A stretch of DNA of 64,000 bases. Origin: Amycolatopsis xylanica. GTDB taxonomy: Bacteria > Actinomycetota > Actinomycetes > Mycobacteriales > Pseudonocardiaceae. Where the stretch lies: contig NZ_FNON01000006.1 in NCBI RefSeq assembly GCF_900107045.1, positions 248,001 to 312,000 on the forward strand, written 5' to 3'. The position numbers and the translations under genes are program-made. Below, piece by piece: positions 34,113 to 42,589 of the stretch (within the stretch, counting starts at the first letter, position 1; each line of letters starts with the position of its first letter). The notes under the pieces were generated by a model. That model searched no databases. It saw nothing but the letters and a program-made list of their open reading frames with translations, and was not told where the DNA came from.

Positions 34113-34685
34113 ATGGCCAATGTGGGGGATGGACTGGATGAGCCGGTCGCCGCTGCTGTCGAGGGTGATCCCCAGGCAGTGGAGCGGCTGCTGGCGTCTA
34201 TCCGTCCTCTCGTAGTGCGGTACTGCCGCGCGCGAGTTGGCAGGCAGGAGCGTTCGTTCGCTTCGGCAGACGACGTTGCCCAGGAGGTGTGTCTCGCGGT
34301 GCTCACGGCATTGCCCTCGTATCGTGATCAAGGCCGCCCATTCCTGGCGTTCGTCTATGGCATCGCCCAGCACAAGGTCGCGGACGCGCATCGCGCCGCG
34401 GCCCGTAACAGGGCGGAGCCCGTCGCCGAAGTACCCGACGAGGTCGAGAACGGTGTCGGGCCCGAGCAGCGCGCGCTCCAAGGCGAGTTGAACGAGCGGA
34501 TGTCGACACTGCTCCGAGTGTTGCCGGACAAGCAACGGGAGATCGTGGTGCTGCGGGTCGTGGTCGGGCTGTCCGCCGAAGAGACCGCCGACGCCGTGGG
34601 CTCCACGCCCGGCGCCGTCCGCGTCGCCCAGCACCGTGCCCTCGCGCGATTGCGCAAGGTACTGGCCGCCGAGGAGGTGATCTGA
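34113..34685 (+). CDS. sigD: RNA polymerase sigma factor SigD
   Basis: 190-residue ECF-type sigma factor. Region 2 at about residues 20-90 (IRPLVVRYCRARVG, ADDVAQEVCLAVLTALPSY, PFLAFVYGIAQHKVADAHR) and region 4 at about 125-185 (LRVLPDKQREIVVLRVVVGL, AEETADAVGSTPGAVRVAQHRALARLR). The ATG at 34113 gives a product of the usual SigD size; the frame is open much further upstream. Directly followed, with zero spacing, by the gene for its anti-sigma factor. The sigD-rsdA-guaB order is conserved in Mycobacterium and partly in Streptomyces. Confidence 0.93.
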   Translation: MANVGDGLDEPVAAAVEGDPQAVERLLASIRPLVVRYCRARVGRQERSFASADDVAQEVCLAVLTALPSYRDQGRPFLAFVYGIAQHKVADAHRAAARNRAEPVAEVPDEVENGVGPEQRALQGELNERMSTLLRVLPDKQREIVVLRVVVGLSAEETADAVGSTPGAVRVAQHRALARLRKVLAAEEVI

Positions 34686-35633
34686 GTGACCGATCGCGAA
34701 AATCGCCATGACTGGTCGTACGGTTCCGAGCCCGAGTTCGATCTGCCGCCGTTCCCGCTGGGGATGACGGCGTCCGAAGCCGAGTTCGCCGCCGATCTGT
34801 CGGCGGTGCAGGCCGATGACGCATTGCTCGACGCGTTGGGCGGCTCCGATCCCAAGGTCGCCGACGGTCTAGGTGACCAGGAACTCAACGCGCTGCTGCT
34901 CGCGTGGCGCCGCGACATCGACAGCGAACCGCTCGCGGACCTGGTCGACACCGACACCGCGATCACCACCGTCAAGACCGCTGCGCTGGCCAAGAAGTAC
35001 GGGCAGCGCGGCGCGAGACGCAGAACACTCGTCCCGGTGGCCGCCGCGGCCGCCGTGCTCGCCATCCTGTTCACCGGCACCGGGCTCGCCGCCAAGGACG
35101 CCCGTCCCGGCGACACCCTCTGGGGCCTTACGAAGGTCCTGTACGCGGATCACGCGCGGTCCGTCGAGGCCGCCGCTGCCGCCAGGCTCGACCTCGAGCG
35201 GGCCAACCTCGCGCTCGCGGGTGGCAGGCTCGACGACGCACGCAAGGCGCTCGACGACGCGAAGGCCGCGTTGCGCCAGGTCTCGCCTGACGACAACCTC
35301 GACCAGCTCATGGAGCAGCACCGGCAGCTGAGCGCTCAGCTGGCCAACCCGACCGGCTCCAACCCGCCGCCTGCGACCACGACGTCCGGCTCCGGCTCGC
35401 CGAGCTCGGTCACGTCGATCCCGCCGTCGCCGTCCACCTCGGTGATCCCGCCCGGCACCGGTGGCGGCACCACGCAGCCGACGCCGACCCCCACGTCCAG
35501 CCCGAGCCCGACGCCGACGCCGACCACGTCGACGACGCAGTCCGGCACGGCGAACGTGCCGGGCACGAGCCCGCGCTACGAGATCCCCGACTCGTCGGAC
35601 ACCTCGACCACCACGTCCTCCGCCAAGCCGTAA
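34686..35633 (+). CDS. rsdA: anti-sigma-D factor RsdA
   Basis: 315-residue single-pass membrane protein. The cytoplasmic N-terminus has the SigD-binding segment (SAVQADDALLDALGG, about residues 38-55). A membrane helix is at about 112-135 (RRTLVPVAAAAAVLAILFTG). Outside are a coiled region (AARLDLERANLALAGGRLDD) and a long Pro/Thr/Ser-rich tail of about 110 residues. GTG start abuts the sigD stop, so the pair is made in equal amounts. It would hold SigD inactive at the membrane until released by regulated proteolysis, as shown for mycobacterial RsdA. Confidence 0.88.
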   Translation: MTDRENRHDWSYGSEPEFDLPPFPLGMTASEAEFAADLSAVQADDALLDALGGSDPKVADGLGDQELNALLLAWRRDIDSEPLADLVDTDTAITTVKTAALAKKYGQRGARRRTLVPVAAAAAVLAILFTGTGLAAKDARPGDTLWGLTKVLYADHARSVEAAAAARLDLERANLALAGGRLDDARKALDDAKAALRQVSPDDNLDQLMEQHRQLSAQLANPTGSNPPPATTTSGSGSPSSVTSIPPSPSTSVIPPGTGGGTTQPTPTPTSSPSPTPTPTTSTTQSGTANVPGTSPRYEIPDSSDTSTTTSSAKP

Positions 35634-35645
35634 CCCATCCCCAGA

Positions 35646-35692
35646 ACGAACAATGGCCCCCAGCGCCTAGGGCGCGAGGGGCCATCGTTTTT
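35646..35692. terminator. terminator between rsdA and the DUF5319 gene
   Basis: ATGGCCCC (35653-35660) pairs with GGGGCCAT (35678-35685) and an inner GCGCC/GGCGC stem, followed by CGTTTTT. Convergent genes flank it, so it can serve both. Confidence 0.75.
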
Positions 35693-35707
35693 CCGGCTGG
35701 TGGAAAG

Positions 35708-36103
35708 TCAGTACGCGCTTTCGTTCGCGGTCACGCCGTCGGCGAAGCCGCGGCAGTAGTCCCAGCTCATGTAGTCGCCCGGATTCGGGTCGAACGCGGG
35801 CTCGTGCGGGCGCATGCGCCCGTCCTGCAGCAGCTGCTCCAGGCTGGCGCGTAGCAGATGCCAGTCGTGGTAGTGAGGTTCGTCGCAGTCGCCGCAGTCC
35901 ACGACGATCCCGCGCACGCCACGGGGTTCCAATAGCGCCTGGTAGACGGCCAGGTCCGACAGGTCCGCGAGCAGCTCGGTGCGCTCGTCGGGGCTGATCG
36001 GCTCTTCCAGCTGGTCTTCGGCGTCGGTGAACGCTTTGGCCGGGTCGTTCGGGTCATCCTCGAACGGGTCTGGGGGCAACGCATCGTGCGGCACGACCTG
36101 CAC
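35708..36103 (-). CDS. conserved acidic protein, DUF5319 family (Rv3412-like)
   Basis: 131 residues, soluble, acidic. It contains PPDPFEDDPNDP near the N-terminus, a CGDCDEPHYHDWHLLRASL segment whose two Cys and two His could bind a metal, and RPHEPAFDPNPGDYMSWDYC RGFADG-type C-terminus. This is the small conserved protein lying between sigD/rsdA and guaB in mycobacteria (Rv3412). GTG start at 36103. Divergent from guaB with a 105-bp gap. Function unknown. Confidence 0.85.
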   Translation of the reverse strand: MQVVPHDALPPDPFEDDPNDPAKAFTDAEDQLEEPISPDERTELLADLSDLAVYQALLEPRGVRGIVVDCGDCDEPHYHDWHLLRASLEQLLQDGRMRPHEPAFDPNPGDYMSWDYCRGFADGVTANESAY

Positions 36104-36208
36104 GCTACCGGGCGGCCACCCGGCCGGGGCATGCGCCCGGCCCGGATATCATCGAGGGAAGCCACCGCGCTGTGCCCCACCTCCGCCAAGGAAGGCCCCT
36201 CACCTGTC

Positions 36209-37717
36209 ATGACCAGCGAGAGCATTGCAGCCGCCCCGAGCAAGTTCGCGATGCTCGGCCTCACCTTCGACGATGTACTGCTGCTCCCCGCCGAATCCGA
36301 CGTCGTGCCCAGCGGGGTCGACACCAGCACCCGGCTGTCCAGGAACGTGACACTGCGGATCCCGCTCGTCTCGGCCGCCATGGACACGGTCACCGAGGCC
36401 AGGATGGCCATCGCCATGGCCCGTCAGGGCGGCATGGGCGTGCTCCAGCGCAACCTGCCGATCGACGTGCAGGCCACCGCCGTCGAGATCGTCAAGCGGT
36501 CCGAAGCGGGCATGGTGACCGACCCGGTCACCTGCTCCCCGGAGGACACCCTCGCCGAGGTCGACGCGCTGTGCGCCCGGTTCCGCATCTCCGGCGTGCC
36601 GGTGACGGACGCGGCGGGCACGCTGGTGGGCATCATCACCAACCGCGACATGCGGTTCGAGGTCGACCACAGCCGCCCGGTCAGCGAGGTGATGACCAAG
36701 CTGCCGCTGATCACCGCGCAGGTCGGCGTCACCGCGGACGCGGCGCTCGGCCTGCTGCGCCGCCACAAGATCGAGAAGCTCCCGATCGTCGACGGCGCGG
36801 GCAAGCTGCGCGGCCTGATCACCGTCAAGGACTTCGTCAAGACCGAGCAGTACCCCAACGCCACCAAGGACCCCGACGGCCGCCTGGTCGTCGGCGCGGC
36901 GGTCGGCGTCGGCACGGACGGCCACCAGCGCGCGATGGCGCTGGCGGACGCGGGCGTCGACGTGCTGATGGTCGACACGGCGCACGGTCACTCCCGCGCG
37001 GTCATCGAGACCGTCTCGCTGCTCAAGAAGGAGCTGGGCGACACCGTCGACGTCGTCGGCGGCAACGTCGCGACGCGCGCGGGCGCGCAGGCGCTGGTGG
37101 ACGCGGGCGCGGACGGTGTCAAGGTCGGCGTCGGCCCCGGCTCGATCTGCACCACGCGGATCGTGGCGGGCGTGGGTGTGCCGCAGATCTCGGCGATCTA
37201 CGAAGCCGACCTCGCGTGCCGCCCGGCGGGCATCCCGGTCATCGGCGACGGCGGCATCCAGTACTCGGGTGACATCGCCAAGGCCATCGCGGCGGGCGCG
37301 TCGACGGTCATGCTCGGCAGCCTCCTCGCGGGCACGGCCGAGTCGCCCGGCGCGCTGATCCTGGTCAACGGCAAGCAGTTCAAGACCTACCGCGGCATGG
37401 GCTCGCTCGGCGCGATGCAGTCACGCGGCGAGGCCAAGTCGTACTCCAAGGACCGCTACGCCCAGGACGACGTGCTGTCCGAGGACAAGCTGGTCCCGGA
37501 AGGCATCGAAGGCCGCATCCCGTTCCGCGGCCCGCTCGCCAACGTCGTGCACCAGCTCATCGGCGGCCTGCGTTCCGGCATGGGCTACGCGGGCGCGCAG
37601 ACCATCGCCGAGCTGCAGGAGGCGCAGCTGGTCCGCATCACCGCGGCAGGCCTGAAGGAAAGCCACCCGCACGACATCACCATGACGGTCGAGGCGCCGA
37701 ACTACACGTCCCGTTAG
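36209..37717 (+). CDS. guaB: IMP dehydrogenase
   Basis: 502 residues. Oxidises IMP to XMP, the committed step to GMP. TIM barrel split by a tandem CBS domain (about residues 105-225; MVTDPVTCSPEDTLAEVDAL, VSEVMTKLPLITAQ). The catalytic loop GPGSICTTR places the nucleophilic Cys near residue 314; GDGGIQYSGDIAKA and the flap with SYSKDRY follow. ATG at 36209; the upstream open frame has no site. With guaB3 and guaA the window holds most of the GMP branch. Confidence 0.97.
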   Translation: MTSESIAAAPSKFAMLGLTFDDVLLLPAESDVVPSGVDTSTRLSRNVTLRIPLVSAAMDTVTEARMAIAMARQGGMGVLQRNLPIDVQATAVEIVKRSEAGMVTDPVTCSPEDTLAEVDALCARFRISGVPVTDAAGTLVGIITNRDMRFEVDHSRPVSEVMTKLPLITAQVGVTADAALGLLRRHKIEKLPIVDGAGKLRGLITVKDFVKTEQYPNATKDPDGRLVVGAAVGVGTDGHQRAMALADAGVDVLMVDTAHGHSRAVIETVSLLKKELGDTVDVVGGNVATRAGAQALVDAGADGVKVGVGPGSICTTRIVAGVGVPQISAIYEADLACRPAGIPVIGDGGIQYSGDIAKAIAAGASTVMLGSLLAGTAESPGALILVNGKQFKTYRGMGSLGAMQSRGEAKSYSKDRYAQDDVLSEDKLVPEGIEGRIPFRGPLANVVHQLIGGLRSGMGYAGAQTIAELQEAQLVRITAAGLKESHPHDITMTVEAPNYTSR

Positions 37718-37739
37718 TCCGCCCTTTCGGGCACTGCGC

Positions 37740-37788
37740 ACGCCCTCCGGATCCTGAAGGCTTGGCCTGACCGGATCTTGGAGGGCGT
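37740..37788 (+). terminator. hairpin after guaB
   Basis: ACGCCCTCC-GGATC pairs with GGATC-TT-GGAGGGCGT around a ~20-nt loop, followed by TTTCG. It lies 22 bp after the guaB stop and 5 bp before the next start, so it could end guaB transcription or act in the leader of the DUF3574 gene. Confidence 0.6.
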
Positions 37789-37793
37789 TTCGC

Positions 37794-38252
37794 ATGGCAT
37801 TTTCCCGACAGGCGCTGGTGACCGTGGTCGCGGCCGCCACTTTGGCACTCGGCGGCAGCGCCGCGGCGACGGCCGTCGCGGGCGACCCCGCGATGGCCGA
37901 CGCGAACGCGGCGACGTCCTCGCCGGGCGAGGTCTGGAAGAAGACCACGCTGTACTTCGGCACCGGCAAGCCAGACGGTTCGGAGGTCACCCCGGCGGAG
38001 TTCCAGGTGTTCTCGGACAAGGAGATCACCGGCGCCTTCCCCGACGGCTTCACCCGCGTGGCCGCCGACGGCCAGTTCAAGGGCGCGAACGGCGAGATCG
38101 TGCGTGAGCACTCGTACCTGGTGATCCTGCTGTACCCGCTGAACGACCGGAAGGCGAACCGGGAGATCGAGGACATCCGCGCGGACTACAAGAAGGAGTT
38201 CCAGCAGGAGTCCGTCCTGCGCACCGACACCGTGGAAAAGGTCTCCTTCTAG
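37794..38252 (+). CDS. exported DUF3574-type protein
   Basis: 152 residues. Signal-like N-terminus (FSRQALVTVVAAATLALGGS, cleavage near ATAVA/GDP or further on). The mature part has WKKTTLYFGTGKPDGSEVTP, then FPDGFTRVAADGQFKG and REHSYLVILLYPLND, the pattern of the DUF3574 family. ATG at 37794, inside the trailing side of the hairpin after guaB; ribosome-binding site GGAGGG is part of the right arm. The last 4 bp overlap the convergent toxin-like gene. Function unknown. Confidence 0.78.
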   Translation: MAFSRQALVTVVAAATLALGGSAAATAVAGDPAMADANAATSSPGEVWKKTTLYFGTGKPDGSEVTPAEFQVFSDKEITGAFPDGFTRVAADGQFKGANGEIVREHSYLVILLYPLNDRKANREIEDIRADYKKEFQQESVLRTDTVEKVSF

Positions 38253-38503
38253 GGCAGCCACAGGACGTCGAGAACGTCGACGCGCCGCTGCTCGTCGAGC
38301 ACCAGGTAGGTGATGATCCCCACGCCGTCGCCGAACAGCAGCTGACGAAGCGCTCCGTCGGGCTTCGTTTCGACGTAGGGCCTGCCGTTCCACGGTGCCA
38401 GTTCCAGCACGGTCATGGCTTCGGCAAGCATCGGCAACGCGTGCTCGGGCAGAGCGCGGATCTGATCGACGGCCTGGGGATCGACCTCGAGGTGAAAAGC
38501 CAT
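38249..38503 (-). CDS. RelE/ParE-like toxin candidate
   Basis: 84 residues in the RelE/ParE size range. FHLEVDPQAVDQIRALPEHA forms the first strand and helix; the second half (LRQLLFGDGVGIITYLVLDEQRRVDVLDVLWL) has the typical beta-sheet with an Arg at the usual catalytic or binding place. Six bp downstream of a gene for a small DUF6247-like protein, so the two look like a type II toxin-antitoxin pair, antitoxin first. Toxic activity is inferred from fold-like pattern only. Confidence 0.6.
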   Translation of the reverse strand: MAFHLEVDPQAVDQIRALPEHALPMLAEAMTVLELAPWNGRPYVETKPDGALRQLLFGDGVGIITYLVLDEQRRVDVLDVLWLP

Positions 38504-38509
38504 GTGGTG

Positions 38510-38836
38510 CTAGAGCCCCAGCTCGGCCTTGAGGCTGCTCCATGACCGGCTGTCCGCGGGCGGTTCACCGGTGCGGCGGCCGCGTTCGGCCTGCTGGATC
38601 AGGTGCCGATGGCCGGCGGGGTCGGCCTGGGTCATCCGCGCGATCGTCCGCCAGTTTTCGAGAGTCGCCTGGAGCTGCTCGAGACTCAGCGTTTCCGCGG
38701 CGGTCTTGAGCGCTGCTTGGTAGGCGAGATCGAACTCGCCGGCCTCTTCCGGGAGCAGCGCTGCACGGATCGCGCGGGGTGAATCGAACCGGAGCGGATT
38801 CGGCTGCTGCGGAGGCTGCGCGGCTGCTGCGGTCAT
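38510..38836 (-). CDS. small helical protein, probable antitoxin (DUF6247-like)
   Basis: 108 residues: N-terminal Pro/Gln-rich region, LRFDSPRAIRAALLPEEAGE, a helical FDLAYQAALKTAAETLSLEQ and LENWRTIARMTQADPAGHRH. This is the pattern of the DUF6247 proteins often found with RelE/ParE-like partners. ATG at 38836; a longer frame has no ribosome-binding site and runs into the guaB3 promoter region. No clear DNA-binding motif. The pairing with the toxin-like gene is the main evidence for its role. Confidence 0.6.
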   Translation of the reverse strand: MTAAAAQPPQQPNPLRFDSPRAIRAALLPEEAGEFDLAYQAALKTAAETLSLEQLQATLENWRTIARMTQADPAGHRHLIQQAERGRRTGEPPADSRSWSSLKAELGL

Positions 38837-38946
38837 AACCACACGATAGTCCTCTATTCGCCGAATAAGCGCCCCCGTGCGTCGGCAACCCACACGGACT
38901 AGCGACAATGTGGGTGACAGCTGTTGGCGGCGAGGAGGGACTTCAC

Positions 38947-40080
38947 GTGCGGGATCTGGTCGAGATCGGCATGGGGCGCACCGCACGGCGGGCGTATGAC
39001 CTCGATGACGTGGAGATCGTGCCGTCGCGGCGCACCCGGTCCTCGGCCGTGGTGTCGACCGCGTGGAAGATCGACGCGTACAACTTCGAGCTGCCGCTGG
39101 TCACCCACCCGACGGACGCGATCGTGTCGCCGGGCACCGCGGTCGCCGTCGGCGAGCTGGGCGGGCTCGGCGTGATCAACGCCGAAGGTCTCTGGGCGCG
39201 CCACGCCAACGTCGAAGACGCGATGTTCCGACTGGTCAGGGCGGCCGAGGATGTCGACGACCCGACCGCGCTCGTGCGCGTGCTGCAGGAGCTGCACGCC
39301 GCGCCGATCCGGCTCGACCTGATCACCGAGGCCATCAAGACCATCCGCGAGTCCGGCGTGACGGTCGCCGCGCGGGTGAGCCCGCAGCACGCCGCCGAGC
39401 TGACGCCGGACCTGCTCAAGGCGGGTGTCGAGATCCTCGTCGTGCAGGGCACCATCGTCTCCGCCGAGCACGTGCAGCGTGACGCCGAGCCGCTGAACCT
39501 CAAGGAGTTCATCGGCCGCCTCGACGTCCCGGTGATCGCGGGCGGCGTCGGCGACTACCGCACGGCCATGCACCTCATGCGCACCGGCGCGGCTGGCGTC
39601 ATCGTCGGCCACGGCTACACGCCCGGCGTCACCAGCACCGACCGCGTGCTCGGCATCGGCGTCCCGATGGCGACCGCGATCATCGACGCCGCCGCCGCGC
39701 GCCGCGACTACCTCGACGAGACCGGCGGCCGCTACGTCCACGTGCTCGCCGACGGCGGCATGAGCGTCTCCGGCGACATCGCGAAGGCCATCGCCTGCGG
39801 CGCCGACGCGGTCATGCTCGGCGCCCCGCTCGCCGCCGCCTCCGACGCGCCCGGCCAGGGCCTCTACTGGACCGCGGCCGCCGCGCACCCGTCGCTCCCG
39901 CGCTCCCGCGTGGCCGCTGGCCCCGACTACGCGGTCGACCTCAAGACGCTCCTGTTCGGCCCGTCCTCCGACGCCGAGGGCGTGGTCAACCTCTTCGGCG
40001 CCCTGCGCCGCGCGATGGCCAAGACCGGCTACTCGGACCTCAAGGAGTTCCAGCGCGTGGGCCTCACGGTCCGCCGCTGA
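38947..40080 (+). CDS. guaB3: GuaB3, IMP dehydrogenase-related protein
   Basis: 377 residues of IMPDH/GMP-reductase barrel without CBS domains. RDLVEIGMGRTARRAYDLDD at the N-terminus is the GuaB3 signature, and VLADGGMSVSGDIAKAIACG the phosphate site. Where GuaB has GPGSICTT, this protein has VVQGTIVSAEHV, so the catalytic Cys is absent and IMP oxidation by the normal mechanism is unlikely. GTG at 38947 is preceded by GAGGAGGGA. Conserved next to guaB across actinobacteria; true activity in this group is not settled to my knowledge. Confidence 0.92.
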   Translation: MRDLVEIGMGRTARRAYDLDDVEIVPSRRTRSSAVVSTAWKIDAYNFELPLVTHPTDAIVSPGTAVAVGELGGLGVINAEGLWARHANVEDAMFRLVRAAEDVDDPTALVRVLQELHAAPIRLDLITEAIKTIRESGVTVAARVSPQHAAELTPDLLKAGVEILVVQGTIVSAEHVQRDAEPLNLKEFIGRLDVPVIAGGVGDYRTAMHLMRTGAAGVIVGHGYTPGVTSTDRVLGIGVPMATAIIDAAAARRDYLDETGGRYVHVLADGGMSVSGDIAKAIACGADAVMLGAPLAAASDAPGQGLYWTAAAAHPSLPRSRVAAGPDYAVDLKTLLFGPSSDAEGVVNLFGALRRAMAKTGYSDLKEFQRVGLTVRR

Positions 40081-40095
40081 CCCCCCGGCCAAGCC

Positions 40096-40187
40096 AAAAA
40101 AATCCCAATGTGGCTTTCGTCAGCTTCGAGCTGACGAAAGCCACATTGGCTGGCTGAAAACTGACCAATGCCACATTGGGATTTTTT
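40096..40187. repeat. dispersed three-unit palindromic element, copy C
   Basis: Same orientation as copy A. The 45-nt hairpin (40105-40149) is identical to that of copy A. The spacer is CTGGCTGAAAACTGA and the third unit CTGACCAATGCCACATTGGG. Bounded by A7 and T6. It lies between the convergent guaB3 and DinB-family genes. Confidence 0.9.
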
Positions 40188-40193
40188 CCCAGG

Positions 40194-40766
40194 TCAGGGG
40201 GCTGTCGAGGCTTGGGCCGCTCGCTCGATTTCGGCTCGTCGGGCGGCCCAGTAGGTCGCGTCCTGTTCCGGCCGGGTGTTCGTGGCGATCGCGCCGTCGA
40301 GGTGTTCGCGCAGGATGTCGGCGTGGCCGGCGTGGCGGTTGGTCTCCGTGAGTATGTGGACCATGACGTTGAACAGCTTCACATCGGGGCGGGGCCACCA
40401 GGGGACGTGACCGGGCGCGTCGATGGCGAGCGCCGCGATCGTCGCATCGGAATGTGCGCAGACGCGCTGGTAGCGGCCGATGATGTCCTCGCGCGACTCG
40501 TCTTCGGTCGCCCACATGTCGGTGCCGCGCTGCTCGAGGTCGTCCCACCGGAGAACGGGCTCGGGGAACGGCCGGTCGAAGACCTCCCCGAAGTACCAGG
40601 CTTCTGACACGGCCAGGTGCTTGATCAGCCCGAGCAGGTTGGTTCCGGTCGAGGTCAGCGGCCGGCGGATGTCGTACTCGGAAAGCCCGTCGAGCTTCCG
40701 GACCATCTCCTCACGGATCTCTCGCAGATCACTGTGCAGGTATTCCTTCGCGAAATCGTCGATCAT
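40194..40766 (-). CDS. DinB-family (DUF664) metal-dependent thiol-transferase-like protein
   Basis: 190 residues forming a four-helix bundle of the DinB/YfiT type. TSTGTNLLGLIKHLAVSEAW with one His, and ILTETNRHAGHADILREHLD with two His in the H-x3-H arrangement, give the three metal ligands. Such proteins use mycothiol in actinobacteria (for example as S-transferases), but many are uncharacterised. ATG at 40766 is preferred over one 12 bp upstream by its GGTGG site. Likely terminated by the adjacent palindrome copy C. Confidence 0.85.
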   Translation of the reverse strand: MIDDFAKEYLHSDLREIREEMVRKLDGLSEYDIRRPLTSTGTNLLGLIKHLAVSEAWYFGEVFDRPFPEPVLRWDDLEQRGTDMWATEDESREDIIGRYQRVCAHSDATIAALAIDAPGHVPWWPRPDVKLFNVMVHILTETNRHAGHADILREHLDGAIATNTRPEQDATYWAARRAEIERAAQASTAP

Positions 40767-40840
40767 GACCACCAGCATGCAGGTGACCGGCGGGTAACTT
40801 ACCTCTGGTCAGTTAGCGTGTCCGGAGTTACAGTCGAGGT

Positions 40841-42526
40841 GTGACTGCTGGTAACACCACCACCGAAGAAGATTTCGACGTCATCGTCGTGGGCTCCGGC
40901 TTCGGCGGGAGCGTCGCCGCGCTCAGGCTGACCGAGAAGGGCTACCGGGTCGCGGTCATCGAGGCCGGGCGCCGGTTCGCCGACGACGAGTTCGCCAAGA
41001 CCTCGTGGGACCTCAAGCGCTACCTGTGGGCCCCGCAGCTCGGCTGCTACGGGATCCAGCGCATCCACATGCTCAAGGACGTCATGGTGCTGGCGGGCGC
41101 GGGCGTCGGCGGCGGCTCGCTGGTGTACGCGAACACGCTGTACCGGCCGCTCAAGCCGTTCTACAACGACCGCCAGTGGTCGCACATCACCGACTGGGAG
41201 TCGGAACTCGCACCGCACTACGACCAGGCGAGCCGCATGCTCGGCGTGGTCACCAACCCGACGATCACCCCGTCCGACGAGGTCATGCGCGACGTCGCCA
41301 AGGACATGGGTGTCGCCGACTCGTTCCACCCGACCCCGGTCGGCGTCTACTTCGGCAAGCCAGGCGAGAACGCGAAGGACCCGTTCTTCGGCGGCGCCGG
41401 GCCCGAGCGCACCGGCTGCACCGAATGCGGCGCCTGCATGACCGGCTGCCGCGTCGGCGCCAAGAACACACTGGTCAAGAACTATCTCTACCTGGCTGAG
41501 CAGGCGGGCGCGCAGGTCATCCCGCTCACCACGGTCACCGCGATCCGGCCCAAGGGCGACGGTTTCGAGGTCGACCTCCGCCGCACCGGGAAGCGGACCA
41601 AGAGCACGCTCACCGCTGGCCAGGTCGTGCTCGCCGCCGGCACCTGGGGCACGCAGAACCTGCTCCACAAGATGAAGGACACCGGCACGCTGCCGAAGCT
41701 GTCGCGCAGGCTCGGCGAGCTGACCCGCACCAACTCCGAGGCGATCATCGGCGCCGCGCGCACCCAGGTCGACGAGAACCGGAACTTCAGCAAGGGCGTC
41801 GCGATCACCTCGTCGATCCACCCCGACGAGACCACGCACATCGAGCCCGTCCGCTACGGCAAGGGCAGCAACGCGATGAGCCTGCTGCAGACCATCGCCA
41901 CCGACGGCGCCGCGAAGAAACCGCGCTGGCGCCAGGCGGTCGACTTCATGGTCAAACACCCCATCCAGACGGTGAAGCTGCTCAACGGCTACCGCTGGAG
42001 CGAGCGGACCGTGATCCTGCTGGTGATGCAGAGCCTCGACAACTCGATCACCACCTACACCAAGCGAGGCCTCTTCGGCCGCCGCAAGTACACGTCCAAG
42101 CAGGGCCACGGCGAGCCGAACCCGAGCTTCATCCCGGCAGGCCACGAGGCGAACGTCCTGACCGCGCAACGCATCGGCGGCATGCCGGGCGGCACGTGGG
42201 GCGAGATCTTCGACATCCCGCTGACCGCGCACTTCATCGGCGGCGCCCCGATCGGCACCGACGCCTCCAGCGGCGTGATCGACCCGTATCACCGGGTCTT
42301 CGGCTACCCCGGACTGTCCGTTGTGGACGGCGCGGCCATCACCGCGAACCTGGGCGTCAACCCGTCGCTGACCATCACCGCGCAGGCGGAGCGCGCGTTT
42401 TCCTTCTGGCCCAACAAGGGCGAGCAGGACGCGCGGCCCGCCCAAGGCGAGTCGTACGCCCGTCTCGCGCCGATCGCGCCCAAGAACCCCGCGGTGCCGT
42501 CAGACGCTCCGGCCGCGCTTCGCTGA
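40841..42526 (+). CDS. choD: GMC-family oxidoreductase, ChoD-like
   Basis: 561-residue flavoprotein. FAD dinucleotide fold VIVVGSGFGGSVAALRL, GAGVGGGSLVYANTLY, and the C-terminal GVIDPYHRVFGYPGLSVVDG with NPSLTITAQAERA. It contains C-x2-C-x2-C-x3-C (Cys 193, 196, 199, 203 in GCTECGACMTGCRVG), a ferredoxin-like spacing not present in classical streptomycete cholesterol oxidases. Position after guaB3 equals choD (Rv3409c) of M. tuberculosis, whose physiological substrate is disputed. GTG start at 40841. Sterol oxidation is therefore only a possibility. Confidence 0.85.
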   Translation: MTAGNTTTEEDFDVIVVGSGFGGSVAALRLTEKGYRVAVIEAGRRFADDEFAKTSWDLKRYLWAPQLGCYGIQRIHMLKDVMVLAGAGVGGGSLVYANTLYRPLKPFYNDRQWSHITDWESELAPHYDQASRMLGVVTNPTITPSDEVMRDVAKDMGVADSFHPTPVGVYFGKPGENAKDPFFGGAGPERTGCTECGACMTGCRVGAKNTLVKNYLYLAEQAGAQVIPLTTVTAIRPKGDGFEVDLRRTGKRTKSTLTAGQVVLAAGTWGTQNLLHKMKDTGTLPKLSRRLGELTRTNSEAIIGAARTQVDENRNFSKGVAITSSIHPDETTHIEPVRYGKGSNAMSLLQTIATDGAAKKPRWRQAVDFMVKHPIQTVKLLNGYRWSERTVILLVMQSLDNSITTYTKRGLFGRRKYTSKQGHGEPNPSFIPAGHEANVLTAQRIGGMPGGTWGEIFDIPLTAHFIGGAPIGTDASSGVIDPYHRVFGYPGLSVVDGAAITANLGVNPSLTITAQAERAFSFWPNKGEQDARPAQGESYARLAPIAPKNPAVPSDAPAALR

Positions 42527-42589
42527 CGTCCGACTTTCGTAAGACGGTTTCGGCTGGTCCGCAGCCCGGTGAAGTGCTGTGCTGATGTG

